From: Qipengyuania spongiae
GTDB taxonomy: Bacteria; Pseudomonadota; Alphaproteobacteria; Sphingomonadales; Sphingomonadaceae
Length of the DNA: 64,000 bases
Assembly (NCBI RefSeq): GCF_026168555.1
Contig: NZ_CP092471.1
Coordinates: 2,056,501 to 2,120,500, forward strand
Direction of reading: 5' to 3'
Shown: piece after piece, positions 18,690-27,976 of the stretch
Layout of the letters: every line of letters begins with the position of its first letter
Numbering within the stretch: the first letter of the stretch is position 1
Notes under the pieces: generated by a model
What the model was told of the DNA's origin: nothing
Databases searched by the model: none
The model's input: the letters and a program-made list of their open reading frames with translations, nothing else
Position numbers and translations under genes: made by a program

Positions 18690-19850
18690 TCAGTTTGCCG
18701 CGCGCAACGCCTCTTCCACGATCTCGTGATAACGGTGCACGCCGGTTTCGAGCGTTCCGACCGTGAGTTCCGCGATCGCGCCGCTGGCAAGGCCGTTCTG
18801 TCCGAGCTCGGCAGCGCGGAAATCCTCGCTCGCGAAAACCCCGCCATCGAGCAGCGCCCAGCTGCGTTCCCAGTGGTCGCGCGCCTTGTCCGTCGCGGGG
18901 GCTTCGGGGATGAGCATGAAATCCTCGACCAAGGTGAGGTCGTGCGCGTGCGGCATCATCGTCATCAGGTTGATGTAGTCCGGACTGGGAATGATGAGCG
19001 CGCCGGGCAGCATCTGGTAGGCGAAGGTGATCACTCGGCGCAGCGCGGCCATGTCGGTGAGGTCGACTCCGTCCATCTGCTCCAGCCGGCCGACGGCGCT
19101 GCGCGAATGCGGCCCGATCTGATCGCCGCTGGTCACCCCGTCCTTGAAGAACGGGCCGATCGTCTTCGCGTGGAGCCGGGTGACGTGGTAACTTTCGAGG
19201 AAGGCATCCATGATGAGCTTCCAGTTGCCGCGCACCGTGTGGGTCTTGCGGCGGAACAGGACATGATCGCGCGTCCCGAAAGCGTCCATGTCGGCGCCGA
19301 TGGTTTTCGCGTCGCTCCAGTCGGGGTTCTCTACGGGAGAGAACCAGATCAGCCCGCCGCTTTCAAGGCTGGGCAGTTCGACAAGCCCGTAATCGCCCTT
19401 GTCCAGACCCGGAAAGCTCTCGGGCCGGGGCAGGGCGAGCAGCCGCCCGTCGGTCGAATAGGTCCAGGCGTGATAGGGGCAGACCAGCCGCTTGCCGCAC
19501 CGGACCTCGCTGCCCTCGACCAGCCGCGTTCCGCGATGGCGGCAGACATTGAGGAACACGCGCACCTTGCCCTGCCCATCGCGCGCGATCAGCAGCGGAC
19601 GGCCGGTGCTGTCATGCGGCACCGCCATGCCCGGATCGGGAATGAGCGCGGAAGGGCACAGGATTTGCGGCATCCGGTCGAAGATCGCGCTGCGCTCGCG
19701 CTCGTAATAGCAAGGATCGGTGTAGACCGAGGCCGGAACGGTGCGGATCGCCGCCTCCGAATGTGTCCCCCCGTCGCCGACCTGCCGCGCGAGGGCGAGC
19801 TGCCCTTCGGTCGGGCGGCGCGATGCGGCGAGTGTGTCTTGCGCGGCCAT
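18690..19850 (-). CDS. Rieske non-heme iron oxygenase, alpha subunit
   Basis: A 386-residue ring-hydroxylating dioxygenase large subunit. The Rieske [2Fe-2S] ligands are C103-x-H105 (NVCRHRGTRL) and C124-x-x-H127 (VCPYHAWTY). The mononuclear-iron site is in AFLESYHVTRLHAKT. Such proteins hydroxylate or demethylate aromatic and quaternary-amine substrates with electrons from a reductase. No beta subunit, ferredoxin or reductase gene is adjacent, so the substrate and partner are unknown. I chose the ATG at 19850; the frame extends upstream without similarity. It diverges from the AmpG-like transporter. Confidence 0.88.
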   Translation of the reverse strand: MAAQDTLAASRRPTEGQLALARQVGDGGTHSEAAIRTVPASVYTDPCYYERERSAIFDRMPQILCPSALIPDPGMAVPHDSTGRPLLIARDGQGKVRVFLNVCRHRGTRLVEGSEVRCGKRLVCPYHAWTYSTDGRLLALPRPESFPGLDKGDYGLVELPSLESGGLIWFSPVENPDWSDAKTIGADMDAFGTRDHVLFRRKTHTVRGNWKLIMDAFLESYHVTRLHAKTIGPFFKDGVTSGDQIGPHSRSAVGRLEQMDGVDLTDMAALRRVITFAYQMLPGALIIPSPDYINLMTMMPHAHDLTLVEDFMLIPEAPATDKARDHWERSWALLDGGVFASEDFRAAELGQNGLASGAIAELTVGTLETGVHRYHEIVEEALRAAN

Positions 19851-19921
19851 CGTTCCTGTTCCTTTCATCCGAGACGCGCTAGGGTCGCAAAAAATTACGG
19901 GAATTGGAAGGACGTTAGCGT

Positions 19922-21724
19922 ATGGCCGAAGCGGGAGCGGCGACAGAAAAACCATCCAAATGGCGTGCTCTCGGACTGGCCCTGCGCAACCGCAAGACGG
20001 CTTTCATGGCCGTGTTCGGCTTTGCCAGCGGGCTGCCCTTCGCGCTGTTCCTCGGCACGCTCTACGCCTGGCTGACCGAGGCCGAGGTGGACCTCGAAAC
20101 GATGGGCGTCTTCTCGCTCATCGGGCTGGCCTATGCTTTCCAGTTCCTCTGGTCGCCGCTGGTCGACCGGGTGGATATTCCGGCGCTGCGCAAGCTGGGC
20201 AAGCGCAAGCAGTGGATCGCGCCGATGCAATTGCTGCTCGGCGTCATTCTGGTGACGATGAGCCTGCTCGATCCGGGCACGCAACTCGGCTGGTTCAGCC
20301 TGCTCGCCGGGATCGGTGCTTTCGCCAGCGCCACGCAGGACATCGTCATCAACGCCTGGCGGATCGACGTGGCCGACGAGGAAGCGACGATCGACATCCT
20401 CTCGACCGTCACCCAGATGGGCTTCCGCCTTGCTGCGCTGGTGGGCGGCGCGCTTGGCCTCATCATCGCCGAGCGGATCGGCTGGCCGCAGACCTATGTG
20501 GTGATGGGTGTCATCATGCTCGCGATCGGGATCGCCGGCCTGTTCGCGCCCGACGCCGATGTCGACCGGGCCGCGGCGATGAGCGAACACGCCGAGCGCA
20601 CGGCCGAGCTCTACGAGGCCGGCGAACTCGAACCGCGCATCCGCAACCGCGCGCTGCTCGCGGTCGGCCTGCTCTGGGGCTGGGCGATCGTGATCATGGT
20701 GATCTTCATGATCCGGGCGCTGGGCGGCTTCATCCCGCTTATGACGACCTTCTCCATCTCGGTCTTCGGATCGAGCTGGGTGATCGACCCTAATTTCCTG
20801 CTCGGCATGTTCGCGCTGAACGAGGAGGGGCGGCCCGACGTCACCGAATTCACCACGGTGATGGGGCCGCTGGTGATTATGGCGACCATCGTCGTTCCCG
20901 CGGCTATCGCCGCCTGGCTGGTCCGGCTGAAGCGCGACGGGCGGCACGTGATCCGCGAAGACCGTGTGGCCGACAGGCATGACGGACTGATCCTCGACCA
21001 GCTCTATCGGGCGCTTCTGCTGCCGCTGGTCGAGTTCGTCGGCCGCATGGGGTGGTCGATCGTGCTCGTGCTGGCGCTGGTGCTGACCTACCGCATCACC
21101 GACGCGATCTGGGGCACCTTCGCCTATCCCTTCTATCTCGGCGAGCTGGAATACACGCTCGACGAGGTAGCGGTGGCTTCCAAGTTCTTCGGCGTGGGCG
21201 CAATCATACTTGGCCTGGCACTGGGTGGCTGGATGATCACCGCAATCGGGCGGATGTTCACTCTGACGCTTGGCGCCTTTCTCGCGGCAGTGACCAACCT
21301 TCTCTATGCCGACCTAGCGAGGGGTGGGGGAACGATGCAGGTGGTAAGCAACGCGATCGGCTTTACCTGGGCGGTCAACCAGTTTCCGGGCGGCAGCGAC
21401 CGGCTGGCACGGCTGATGATCGTGATCGGGGGGGAGAACCTCGCCATCGGTATTGCCGGGGCCGCCTATATCGCCTGGCTCAGCTCGATCGTCGCCAAGG
21501 GTTACAGCGCGGTGCAGTATGCGCTGTTGGCCTCGCTCACTTTGCTGGTGGGCACGCTGGGGCGCGGGGCGCTGGGCGAGATGATCGAGGAACGCGGCTA
21601 TTACGACGTGTTCATCTTTACCATGCTGATCGGCTTCGTCGCGGTGGTGCTCTGTATCCTCGAATGGATCCGCGAGCATCGGGCCGGGGCGAGGAGCGGC
21701 GTGGTCGCGCCCGATGCGGGCTAG
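19922..21724 (+). CDS. AmpG-like MFS transporter
   Basis: A 600-residue polytopic inner-membrane protein with about 14 hydrophobic segments. The N-terminal part (FGFASGLPFALFLGTLYAWL, IGLAYAFQFLWSPLVDR, ASATQDIVINAWRID) is typical of AmpG, the muropeptide permease that returns anhydromuramyl-peptides to the cytoplasm for recycling. At 600 residues it is longer than E. coli AmpG (491), with a charged cytoplasmic loop near 215-245. It could instead carry another solute. The tail overlaps the end of folC by 4 bases, convergently. Confidence 0.82.
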   Translation: MAEAGAATEKPSKWRALGLALRNRKTAFMAVFGFASGLPFALFLGTLYAWLTEAEVDLETMGVFSLIGLAYAFQFLWSPLVDRVDIPALRKLGKRKQWIAPMQLLLGVILVTMSLLDPGTQLGWFSLLAGIGAFASATQDIVINAWRIDVADEEATIDILSTVTQMGFRLAALVGGALGLIIAERIGWPQTYVVMGVIMLAIGIAGLFAPDADVDRAAAMSEHAERTAELYEAGELEPRIRNRALLAVGLLWGWAIVIMVIFMIRALGGFIPLMTTFSISVFGSSWVIDPNFLLGMFALNEEGRPDVTEFTTVMGPLVIMATIVVPAAIAAWLVRLKRDGRHVIREDRVADRHDGLILDQLYRALLLPLVEFVGRMGWSIVLVLALVLTYRITDAIWGTFAYPFYLGELEYTLDEVAVASKFFGVGAIILGLALGGWMITAIGRMFTLTLGAFLAAVTNLLYADLARGGGTMQVVSNAIGFTWAVNQFPGGSDRLARLMIVIGGENLAIGIAGAAYIAWLSSIVAKGYSAVQYALLASLTLLVGTLGRGALGEMIEERGYYDVFIFTMLIGFVAVVLCILEWIREHRAGARSGVVAPDAG

Positions 21725-22977
21725 GTCGGCAGTTCTTCGTTGAGCCGCAGCACCTCGCCCGCCAGATAGAGCGAGCCGGAGACGAGCACCGGCAAGCCGT
21801 CATCGGGGAGGGCGGCCAGCGCCTGCGGCACATCGTCGGCAGCGGTTGCCCGAGGTCCGAAGGCGCTTGCCGGATGCCAGTCGTGCCCCGGCACCGGAAC
21901 GACGGCGATCGAAGCGATGTTGTCGCGCAAGGGCGCGGTCAGAGCGGCCGGGTCCTTCGCCTCCAGCATTCCGACGACGAGATGCAGTCGTTCGCCCGCG
22001 AAATGCCGGGCGAGTGCTTCACCGGCGCTGGGATTGTGTCCGCCATCGAGCCAGATCACCCGGTCGCCGGTCAGCGGGCCGGGAGCAAGGCGTTGTAGCC
22101 GGGCTGGCCAGCGCGCCGCGCGGATGCCCTGCGCGATCGCATCGCGCGACACCGACAAGCGGTCCTGATGGCGCAGCATGGCAACGGCGAGAGCAGCGTT
22201 CTGCGCCTGGTGCGCCCCCGGAAGGGATGGCAGCGGCAGAACCAGCTCGCCATGGCGGTCGGCGTAGTGAAGCGCGGTGCCGGTCGCGCTCGATGACCAG
22301 TCGCGCCCGCGCATCGCCAGCGGCGCACCGTGGGTCATGGCGGCGCGCTCGATCTCCAGTTCGGCCGCGGGCGGGTAGGACAGAGTGACGAGCGAACAGC
22401 CCTCCTTCGCGATGCCCGCCTTCTCGAACGCGATGCGCGCCAGCGGAACCTCGGGGGTTCCTTCCTCGGGAGCGAGCAGGAAGCGTTCGTGATCGATGCC
22501 CAGCGCCGCGATCCCGCAGGCGGCGGGGGCGGGCAGGACATTGGTTGCATCGAAGCGGCCGCCGAGGCCGACTTCGACCACGCAGGCATCGGCGGGCACG
22601 CGCGCGAATTCGGCGAAGGCGGCGGCGATGGTGACCTCGAAGAAGCTCGGCGCCAGATCCTCGCCCGCGTCGAGGACTTCGCCGAGCAGATCGCCCAGCC
22701 GCTCGTCCGCGACCAACTCGTCCGCCACCCTGATACGCTCGTTGTAGCGCACCAGATGCGGGCTGGTGGTGACGTGAACGCGTTTGCCGTCCGCTTCGAG
22801 CATGGCGCGCAGGAACGCGCAGACCGATCCCTTGCCATTGGTGCCTGCAACATGGAACACCGGCGGCAGCGACAGGTGCGGATCGCCCAGCCGCGACAGC
22901 AACGCGCGGATCGTGTCGAGGCCGAGCCGCCCCTGCGGCACGCTGAGCGCGGCCAGCCGGTCGAGCTGGGCCTGCAC
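21721..22977 (-). CDS. folC: Dihydrofolate synthase / folylpolyglutamate synthase
   Basis: A Mur-ligase-fold enzyme that adds glutamate to dihydropteroate and folates. The ATP loop is HVAGTNGKGSVCAF; LDGGHNPSAGEALARHF marks the C-terminal domain. The start is uncertain: the GTG at 22977 is the first standard start, but the frame stays open for 12 codons back to the accD stop (TAG at 23014-23016) and codes for residues (FARSDSPAV) that homologues usually have. A CTG at 23010 would include them. It is last in the trpF-trpB-trpA-accD-folC string, an order common in this group. Confidence 0.92.
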   Translation of the reverse strand: MQAQLDRLAALSVPQGRLGLDTIRALLSRLGDPHLSLPPVFHVAGTNGKGSVCAFLRAMLEADGKRVHVTTSPHLVRYNERIRVADELVADERLGDLLGEVLDAGEDLAPSFFEVTIAAAFAEFARVPADACVVEVGLGGRFDATNVLPAPAACGIAALGIDHERFLLAPEEGTPEVPLARIAFEKAGIAKEGCSLVTLSYPPAAELEIERAAMTHGAPLAMRGRDWSSSATGTALHYADRHGELVLPLPSLPGAHQAQNAALAVAMLRHQDRLSVSRDAIAQGIRAARWPARLQRLAPGPLTGDRVIWLDGGHNPSAGEALARHFAGERLHLVVGMLEAKDPAALTAPLRDNIASIAVVPVPGHDWHPASAFGPRATAADDVPQALAALPDDGLPVLVSGSLYLAGEVLRLNEELPT

Positions 22978-23013
22978 CGCCGGGCTGTCCGATCGGGCGA
23001 AGTCGCGCAGGGT

Positions 23014-23862
23014 CTAAGCCGCCTTGCGCGGTTGCAGATAGTCGAGCACCGTCGCCAGCGTCGCCTTCAGGTCGTGGCGGTGGACGACCATGTCGACCAT
23101 GCCGTGTTTGTGCAGGTATTCGGCGCGCTGGAAACCTTCGGGTAGCTGCTCGCGGATCGTGTCCTTGATCACGCGCTGTCCGGCAAAGCCGATGAGCGCA
23201 CCCGGCTCGGCAATGTGGAGATCGCCGAGCATGGCGTAGCTCGCGGTCACGCCGCCGGTGGTCGGATCGGTCAGGACCACCACGTAGGGCAGGCCCGCCT
23301 CCTTCAGCCTGCGGGTCATCACGGTGGCCTTGGGCATTTGCATCAGGCTGAGAATGCCCTCCTGCATCCGCGCGCCGCCCGCCGCGGTGACAACGATGTA
23401 GGGGCAGCGGCGCTTCAGCGCCTCTTCCGCGCCCTGACAGAAGGCGGTCCCGACCGCCATGCCCATGCTGCCGCCCATGAAGGTGAAGTCCTGCACGCCG
23501 ACCACCGCCGCATGACCGTCGATCGCGCCCGAGCCGGTGACGAAGGCGTCCTTGTGCGGGCTCTTGGCGCGCGCCTTCTTCAGGCGGTCGGTGTATTTCG
23601 CCGTATCCTTGAACTTGAGCGGGTCCTCGCGCACGTCGGGCTGGTCCAGCACCGAATAGCCCTCGTCGAGCAGCAGTTCGAGCCGTTGGTCGGCGCCGAT
23701 GCGGCCGTGATGCTCGCAGCGCGGGCAGACGTCGTCGTTCTCGTGATATTCCTGCGCGAAGATCATCTCCTGGCAGGACGGGCACTTGATCCAGAGATCC
23801 TTCTCGCTCGCCCGCTTGGGGAGGAAGGACAGCGAATTGCGGACGCGGTTGAACCAGTTCAT
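23014..23862 (-). CDS. accD: Acetyl-CoA carboxylase carboxyltransferase subunit beta
   Basis: A 282-residue subunit of the heterotetrameric carboxyltransferase that makes malonyl-CoA for fatty-acid synthesis. An N-terminal C4 zinc ribbon is clear (KCPSC at about 28 and VCPRC at about 47), followed by the crotonase-type domain with [11 protein letters not shown] and GGARMQEG. The ATG at 23862 is the conserved start ([10 protein letters not shown]). It overlaps the trpA stop by 4 bases, so the two are translationally coupled. The folC frame follows directly after its TAG stop in the same frame. Confidence 0.96.
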   Translation of the reverse strand: MNWFNRVRNSLSFLPKRASEKDLWIKCPSCQEMIFAQEYHENDDVCPRCEHHGRIGADQRLELLLDEGYSVLDQPDVREDPLKFKDTAKYTDRLKKARAKSPHKDAFVTGSGAIDGHAAVVGVQDFTFMGGSMGMAVGTAFCQGAEEALKRRCPYIVVTAAGGARMQEGILSLMQMPKATVMTRRLKEAGLPYVVVLTDPTTGGVTASYAMLGDLHIAEPGALIGFAGQRVIKDTIREQLPEGFQRAEYLHKHGMVDMVVHRHDLKATLATVLDYLQPRKAA

Positions 23863-24659
23863 GCGGCGCCCTTTGCCGCAGAATGCACGGCGTCCGCAAG
23901 ACTGGCGGTGAGTTCGCGCACATGGCGGGGCGCGTCCGCCCCATGTTCGCCGACCAGTTCGACCAACGCGGAGCCGACCACCACGCCATCGGCCACGCGC
24001 GCAATGGCGCCGGCCTGTTCGGACGTCCGCACGCCGAAACCGACCGCGACCGGCAGGTCGGTCGCACCCTTGAGAATCGCCACCGCGTCCTCGATCGAGC
24101 CTTGTGCGGCCTGCTGCTTGCCGGTGATCCCGGCGACGGAGACGTAGTAGAGGAAGCCTTCGCTGCCCGCGATCACCTGTGGCAGGCGCTCCGCGTCGGT
24201 GGTCGGCGTGGCGAGGCGGATCGGGGCGATCCCGGCAGCGCGCAGGGCCGGGCCGAGCGCCTCGTCCTCCTCGGGCGGGATGTCGACGCAGATCACGCCG
24301 TCGACGCCCGCCGCGCGGCACTGGTCCGCGAACCACTCGGGCCCGCGCCGCACCATCGGATTGGCATAGCCCATCAGCACTAGAGGGGTGTCAGGGTGGC
24401 GCTCGCGGAAGGCAGTGGCAATGGCGAAGACATCGGAAGTGGTCGTGCCATTGCCGAGCGCGCGGATGTTGGCGTTCTGGATCGCCGGACCGTCCGCCAT
24501 CGGATCGGTGAACGGCATCCCCAGCTCGATCAGGTCCGCGCCGCCCTCGACCAGCGCGTCGAGATTGGCCGCGGTGTCGCCGTCACCTGCGGTGAGGAAG
24601 CAGACGAGAGCGGGGCGGGGCTTGCCGAAGGTGGTGGAGAGGCGGTTGGAAGAGGGCAT
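23859..24659 (-). CDS. trpA: Tryptophan synthase alpha subunit
   Basis: A 266-residue TIM-barrel protein that cleaves indole-3-glycerol phosphate to indole and glyceraldehyde-3-phosphate inside the alpha2-beta2 complex. The catalytic Glu45 and Asp56 sit in [27 protein letters not shown] and [11 protein letters not shown] are also diagnostic. I chose the ATG at 24659 ([13 protein letters not shown]); an upstream extension to 24725 is low-complexity. It is separated from trpB by about 510 bases, which is unusual because the two are normally adjacent or overlapping. No attenuator or Trp-rich leader is visible in front of it. Confidence 0.96.
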   Translation of the reverse strand: MPSSNRLSTTFGKPRPALVCFLTAGDGDTAANLDALVEGGADLIELGMPFTDPMADGPAIQNANIRALGNGTTTSDVFAIATAFRERHPDTPLVLMGYANPMVRRGPEWFADQCRAAGVDGVICVDIPPEEDEALGPALRAAGIAPIRLATPTTDAERLPQVIAGSEGFLYYVSVAGITGKQQAAQGSIEDAVAILKGATDLPVAVGFGVRTSEQAGAIARVADGVVVGSALVELVGEHGADAPRHVRELTASLADAVHSAAKGAA

Positions 24660-24954
24660 GATGTCGCTATCGTTCAGGTTGAGGCTTGTGAAGCTGAAGG
24701 GTGTTACAGGTGTTACACGGTCCAAGGGGAGAAAAATTGGCGGGTGCTAACGGAAGGTTGCACGCGGGTGTCGAGAATGTGGTGGTGAAGGTCATTCCCC
24801 AAGGATGGCACAATGCCTGACCTGTAGGACAGCGTTCATTCACTTTACCTAGAACCCAAGCCGGGGTCCCGTTACCTTGGGCGGAACGCCGGAAGCTGAT
24901 GCACCCCAAACCAAGTCCGAAGTGACGCCGAGCCTCGCGGCGAATGAAAGGAGG
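24660..24954. other. Non-coding stretch between the small ORF and trpA (295 bases)
   Basis: No convincing gene. An 80-codon minus-strand frame (24667-24909) is open but has poor codon use and no ribosome site. A perfect tandem repeat of the 9-mer GGTGTTACA occupies 24700-24717. I see no terminator, no Trp-codon leader peptide and no riboswitch shape. Its base composition is AT-richer than the flanking trp genes. Confidence 0.5.
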
Positions 24955-25173
24955 CTAATCGTCGCAGTACGGGTTGGTGTAATTCAGCTTGATTTGCCAC
25001 CTGACTATCAGGCCGATTATTAGGGGAAGTAGCAGAACATGGATTAGCATGTCCGGCCAGCTGAAAAAGAGATAGCTGATTGTAAAGAAAACGAGACTGA
25101 AAATTCCCGCGACCAACCCCCATAAATTGGGATTGCGGGCTTTCGTTTCGTCGCTGTCGTGTTCCTCTCTCAA
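24955..25173 (-). CDS. Small two-helix membrane protein inside the trp cluster (72 aa)
   Basis: A 72-residue protein with a charged N terminus and two hydrophobic segments ([18 protein letters not shown] and [16 protein letters not shown]), then a short polar tail. The start is a TTG that overlaps the trpB stop (TTGA), with a GGAG-type site a few bases upstream, so it could be translationally coupled to trpB. Its DNA is clearly AT-richer than the trp genes on both sides, which suggests later insertion. I do not recognise a family. The alternative is a chance ORF; the overlap and membrane pattern argue mildly against that. Confidence 0.5.
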   Translation of the reverse strand: MREEHDSDETKARNPNLWGLVAGIFSLVFFTISYLFFSWPDMLIHVLLLPLIIGLIVRWQIKLNYTNPYCDD

Positions 25174-26387
25174 AACTCCACTCCGAGCCGCTCGGCCACG
25201 GTGAAGATATCCTTGTCGCCGCGACCGCAGAGGTTGGCAAGGATCACGCTGTCCTTATCCATTTCCTTCGCCCGCTTGGCCACCGCCGCGATGGCATGGC
25301 TCGGCTCCAGAGCGGGAATAATCCCCTCGGTCCGGCATAGCAGCTGGAAGGCTTCCAGCGCCTCCTCGTCCGTGATGGCGGTGTATTCGACGCGGCCGGT
25401 GTCCTTGAGCCAGGCGTGTTCGGGGCCGATGCCGGGGTAGTCGAGTCCGGCGCTGATCGAGTGGCCCTCGGTGATCTGGCCGTCCTCGTCCTGCAACAGA
25501 TAGGTGCGGTTGCCGTGGAGCACGCCGGGAAAGCCGCCGAGCAGGCTGGCCGCATGTTCGTCACCGTCGAGTCCGTGCCCGGCCGCCTCGACGCCGAGCA
25601 TCTTGACGTCAGCATCGTCGAGGAAAGGGTGGAACAGGCCGAGCGCGTTACTGCCGCCGCCGATGGCCGCCACCAGCAGGTCGGGCAGGCGGCCGATGCG
25701 GTCCTGCATCTGCGCGCGGGCTTCTTTGCCGATCACGCTCTGGAAGTCGCGTACCAGCTCGGGATAGGGATGCGGACCGGCGGCGGTGCCGATGATGTAG
25801 AAGGTGTCGGCAACATTCGCGACCCAGTCGCGCAGCGCCTCGTTCATCGCGTCCTTCAGCGTGCCGCGCCCGCTCGTCACCGGGCGGACTTCGGCGCCGA
25901 GCAGCTTCATGCGGAAGACGTTGGGCGACTGGCGGCGCACGTCTTCGGCGCCCATGAACACCACGCAGGGCAGGCCGAAGCGCGCGCACACCGTGGCGGT
26001 GGCGACGCCGTGCTGCCCCGCGCCGGTCTCCGCGATGATCCGCGTCTTGCCCATGCGGATGGCGAGCAGGATCTGCCCGATGCAATTGTTGATCTTGTGC
26101 GCGCCGGTGTGATTGAGCTCGTCGCGCTTGAACCAGATCTGTGCGCCGCCGACCGCTTCCGTCAGCCGCTCGGCGAAATAGAGCGGGCTGGGGCGCCCGA
26201 CATAATGTTCGAGCAGGTCGTCGAACTGCGCCTTGAACGCCGGATCGGCCTGCGCCGCGCGATATTCGCGTTCCAGATCGAGGACCAGCGGCATCAGCGT
26301 TTCGGCCACGTAGCGGCCGCCGAACTCGCCGAAATGGCCGCGCGAATCCGGCATCTGGCGGAAGGAATTGGGCAGGGGATCGTTCAT
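25170..26387 (-). CDS. trpB: Tryptophan synthase beta subunit
   Basis: A 405-residue PLP enzyme that condenses indole and serine to tryptophan. The PLP lysine is K98 in [25 protein letters not shown] and [18 protein letters not shown] (phosphate-binding) are also present. The conserved start is the ATG at 26387 ([17 protein letters not shown]); a longer open frame upstream is the trpF region read out of frame. It follows trpF by 41 bases. Its stop overlaps the TTG start of the small membrane ORF rather than trpA. Confidence 0.97.
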   Translation of the reverse strand: MNDPLPNSFRQMPDSRGHFGEFGGRYVAETLMPLVLDLEREYRAAQADPAFKAQFDDLLEHYVGRPSPLYFAERLTEAVGGAQIWFKRDELNHTGAHKINNCIGQILLAIRMGKTRIIAETGAGQHGVATATVCARFGLPCVVFMGAEDVRRQSPNVFRMKLLGAEVRPVTSGRGTLKDAMNEALRDWVANVADTFYIIGTAAGPHPYPELVRDFQSVIGKEARAQMQDRIGRLPDLLVAAIGGGSNALGLFHPFLDDADVKMLGVEAAGHGLDGDEHAASLLGGFPGVLHGNRTYLLQDEDGQITEGHSISAGLDYPGIGPEHAWLKDTGRVEYTAITDEEALEAFQLLCRTEGIIPALEPSHAIAAVAKRAKEMDKDSVILANLCGRGDKDIFTVAERLGVEF

Positions 26388-26428
26388 CGTCGATCCGCTT
26401 CGCAAAAGCCTCCGCCCCTGTCCAGCGT

Positions 26429-27070
26429 TCAGGCGGGTGCGGACGTCCGGATCGCGGCGACAAAATCGCGGATCTTGCCGATGTTCTTGACGCCGGGCTC
26501 GTCTTCCAGCCCGCTCGAGGCATCGACCATCGGCGCGCCGGTGGTGCGGATCGCCTCGGCGACGTTGTCGGCCGTCAAGCCGCCCGCGAGAATCCACGGC
26601 ATGTAGGGCTCCCACCCATCGAGGATGTCCCAGCGGAAGGAAACGCCGTTGCCGCCCGGCAGCGCCTTGGCCGGCGCATCGAACAGCAGGCGATTGGCGG
26701 CGCCGATGAACTTGCGCGAATTGTCGAGCGTTTCCGCGCTGCGCAACCCGACCGAGCGCCACGTCTCGACCGGCAGGTGCTGGCGCACCAGCTTCATCCA
26801 TTCCGGCGTCTCGCCGCCGTGGAACTGGATCACGTCGGGGCGGATCACCTCCCACGCGCGGGTCAGCGGTTCGGGCTGGAGGCCGACGACCACCAGCACG
26901 ACCTTGACCGTTTCCGGCACGCGGCGCCGCAGCTTCGCCGCCTGCTCCAGATCGACGTGGCGCGGGCTCTTCTCGTAATGGACCAAGCCGACATGCGTCG
27001 CGCCCGCATCCACGGCGGCGTCGATGGTTTCGGGCGTCGAGAGCCCGCAAATTTTCACTTCGGTTCGCAT
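26429..27070 (-). CDS. trpF: Phosphoribosylanthranilate isomerase
   Basis: A 213-residue TIM-barrel enzyme, third step of tryptophan synthesis from anthranilate. The catalytic Cys is in [11 protein letters not shown] at residue 8; VQFHGGE-type ([12 protein letters not shown]) and [16 protein letters not shown] segments match TrpF. The ATG at 27070 gives the conserved N terminus [10 protein letters not shown]. It is the first gene of the trpF-trpB unit. The SIMPL-domain gene on the same strand ends 40 bases upstream, so both may share a transcript. Confidence 0.95.
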   Translation of the reverse strand: MRTEVKICGLSTPETIDAAVDAGATHVGLVHYEKSPRHVDLEQAAKLRRRVPETVKVVLVVVGLQPEPLTRAWEVIRPDVIQFHGGETPEWMKLVRQHLPVETWRSVGLRSAETLDNSRKFIGAANRLLFDAPAKALPGGNGVSFRWDILDGWEPYMPWILAGGLTADNVAEAIRTTGAPMVDASSGLEDEPGVKNIGKIRDFVAAIRTSAPA

Positions 27071-27110
27071 CGCGGACGCCTCTAGGCCAAGCGACGTGCG
27101 GGCGAAACCC

Positions 27111-27902
27111 TCAGGGCGCCAGTTCGTAGACGACCGCGACATTGGCGGTCATCTCGAGCTCGCCCGGCTGGACCGGAGCGACCGGCGGAGGGGACGCCAT
27201 CGCCGCTTCGCCGCGGAAGCGGACCATGGGCTGCGGGCCGTAATAGCCACCGCTTTCCGCCATCGAGACCACGCGCACGATCCTGAGCCCCGCTGCGGAG
27301 GCGTAAAGCTCGGCCTTGCGGCGCGCATCCTTGACCGCGTCGCGGCGCGCCTCGTCGAGCGCGGGCTGAGGTTCGTCGATCTGGAAATCGGGCCCGTTGA
27401 TCTGGTTCGCGCCGGCGCTCGCCAGCGTATCGATCGTCTTGCCGTAATCCCCCAGACGGCGCTGGCGGACCGAGACCGTGTTGTTGGCGCTATAGCCGAT
27501 GATCGTCGGAATCTGGTCCTCGGGCGAGGGCGGCACATAGGGCTGGCCGCCCTGCGCGCGAACGGCGGCTTCCTGATTCGGATCGCGGTAGATCGGCGAG
27601 ATCGACAGGTTGCTGGTCTGTATATCGCGCTCGGCGATCCCTGAGCGTCTCAGTTCGGCGATCACCCGCTCCATGGCGAGCGAGTTCTGGCCCAGCGCCT
27701 CGGCGGCGGTCTTGCCTTGCGTGGTCACTCCGGCGGTGAACACCGCCATGTCGGGCTCGCGCATGGCTCGCCCTTCGCCGTTGACGGTCAGCACCGAGTG
27801 GTTGTCGGCCACCTCGACCTGCGGCTGCGCCACCTGCGCGGACAGCGAAGAGGGCGGAAGCAAGGCAGCGCTGGCGGCAAGCAGGAGGAAGGCAGCACGC
27901 AT
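27111..27902 (-). CDS. SIMPL-domain (DUF541) periplasmic protein
   Basis: A 263-residue exported protein. The signal peptide is MRAAFLLLAASAALLPPSSL followed by SAQ. The mature protein is a single SIMPL/DUF541 domain (GEGRAMREPDMAVFTAGVTTQ, YSANNTVSVRQRRL, DEARRDAVKDARRKAELYA). Members are periplasmic or outer-membrane-associated and linked to oxidative-stress protection, but their biochemical role is not settled. The ATG at 27902 has a GGAG site 9 bases upstream; an ATG 9 bases earlier lacks spacing. It lies between pyrF and trpF on the same strand. Confidence 0.87.
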   Translation of the reverse strand: MRAAFLLLAASAALLPPSSLSAQVAQPQVEVADNHSVLTVNGEGRAMREPDMAVFTAGVTTQGKTAAEALGQNSLAMERVIAELRRSGIAERDIQTSNLSISPIYRDPNQEAAVRAQGGQPYVPPSPEDQIPTIIGYSANNTVSVRQRRLGDYGKTIDTLASAGANQINGPDFQIDEPQPALDEARRDAVKDARRKAELYASAAGLRIVRVVSMAESGGYYGPQPMVRFRGEAAMASPPPVAPVQPGELEMTANVAVVYELAP

Positions 27903-27976
27903 GATCGGCATCTCCGTGACGATGGTTGTTCCCCGCGCCTGTCGCGCCGACTCGCTTTCACCGGGCTGAATGCGCG

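Noticed and set aside
24660..24954. A trp attenuator or tryptophan leader peptide before trpA
   Set aside because: No run of Trp codons, no terminator/antiterminator pair and no ribosome site was found in this gap.
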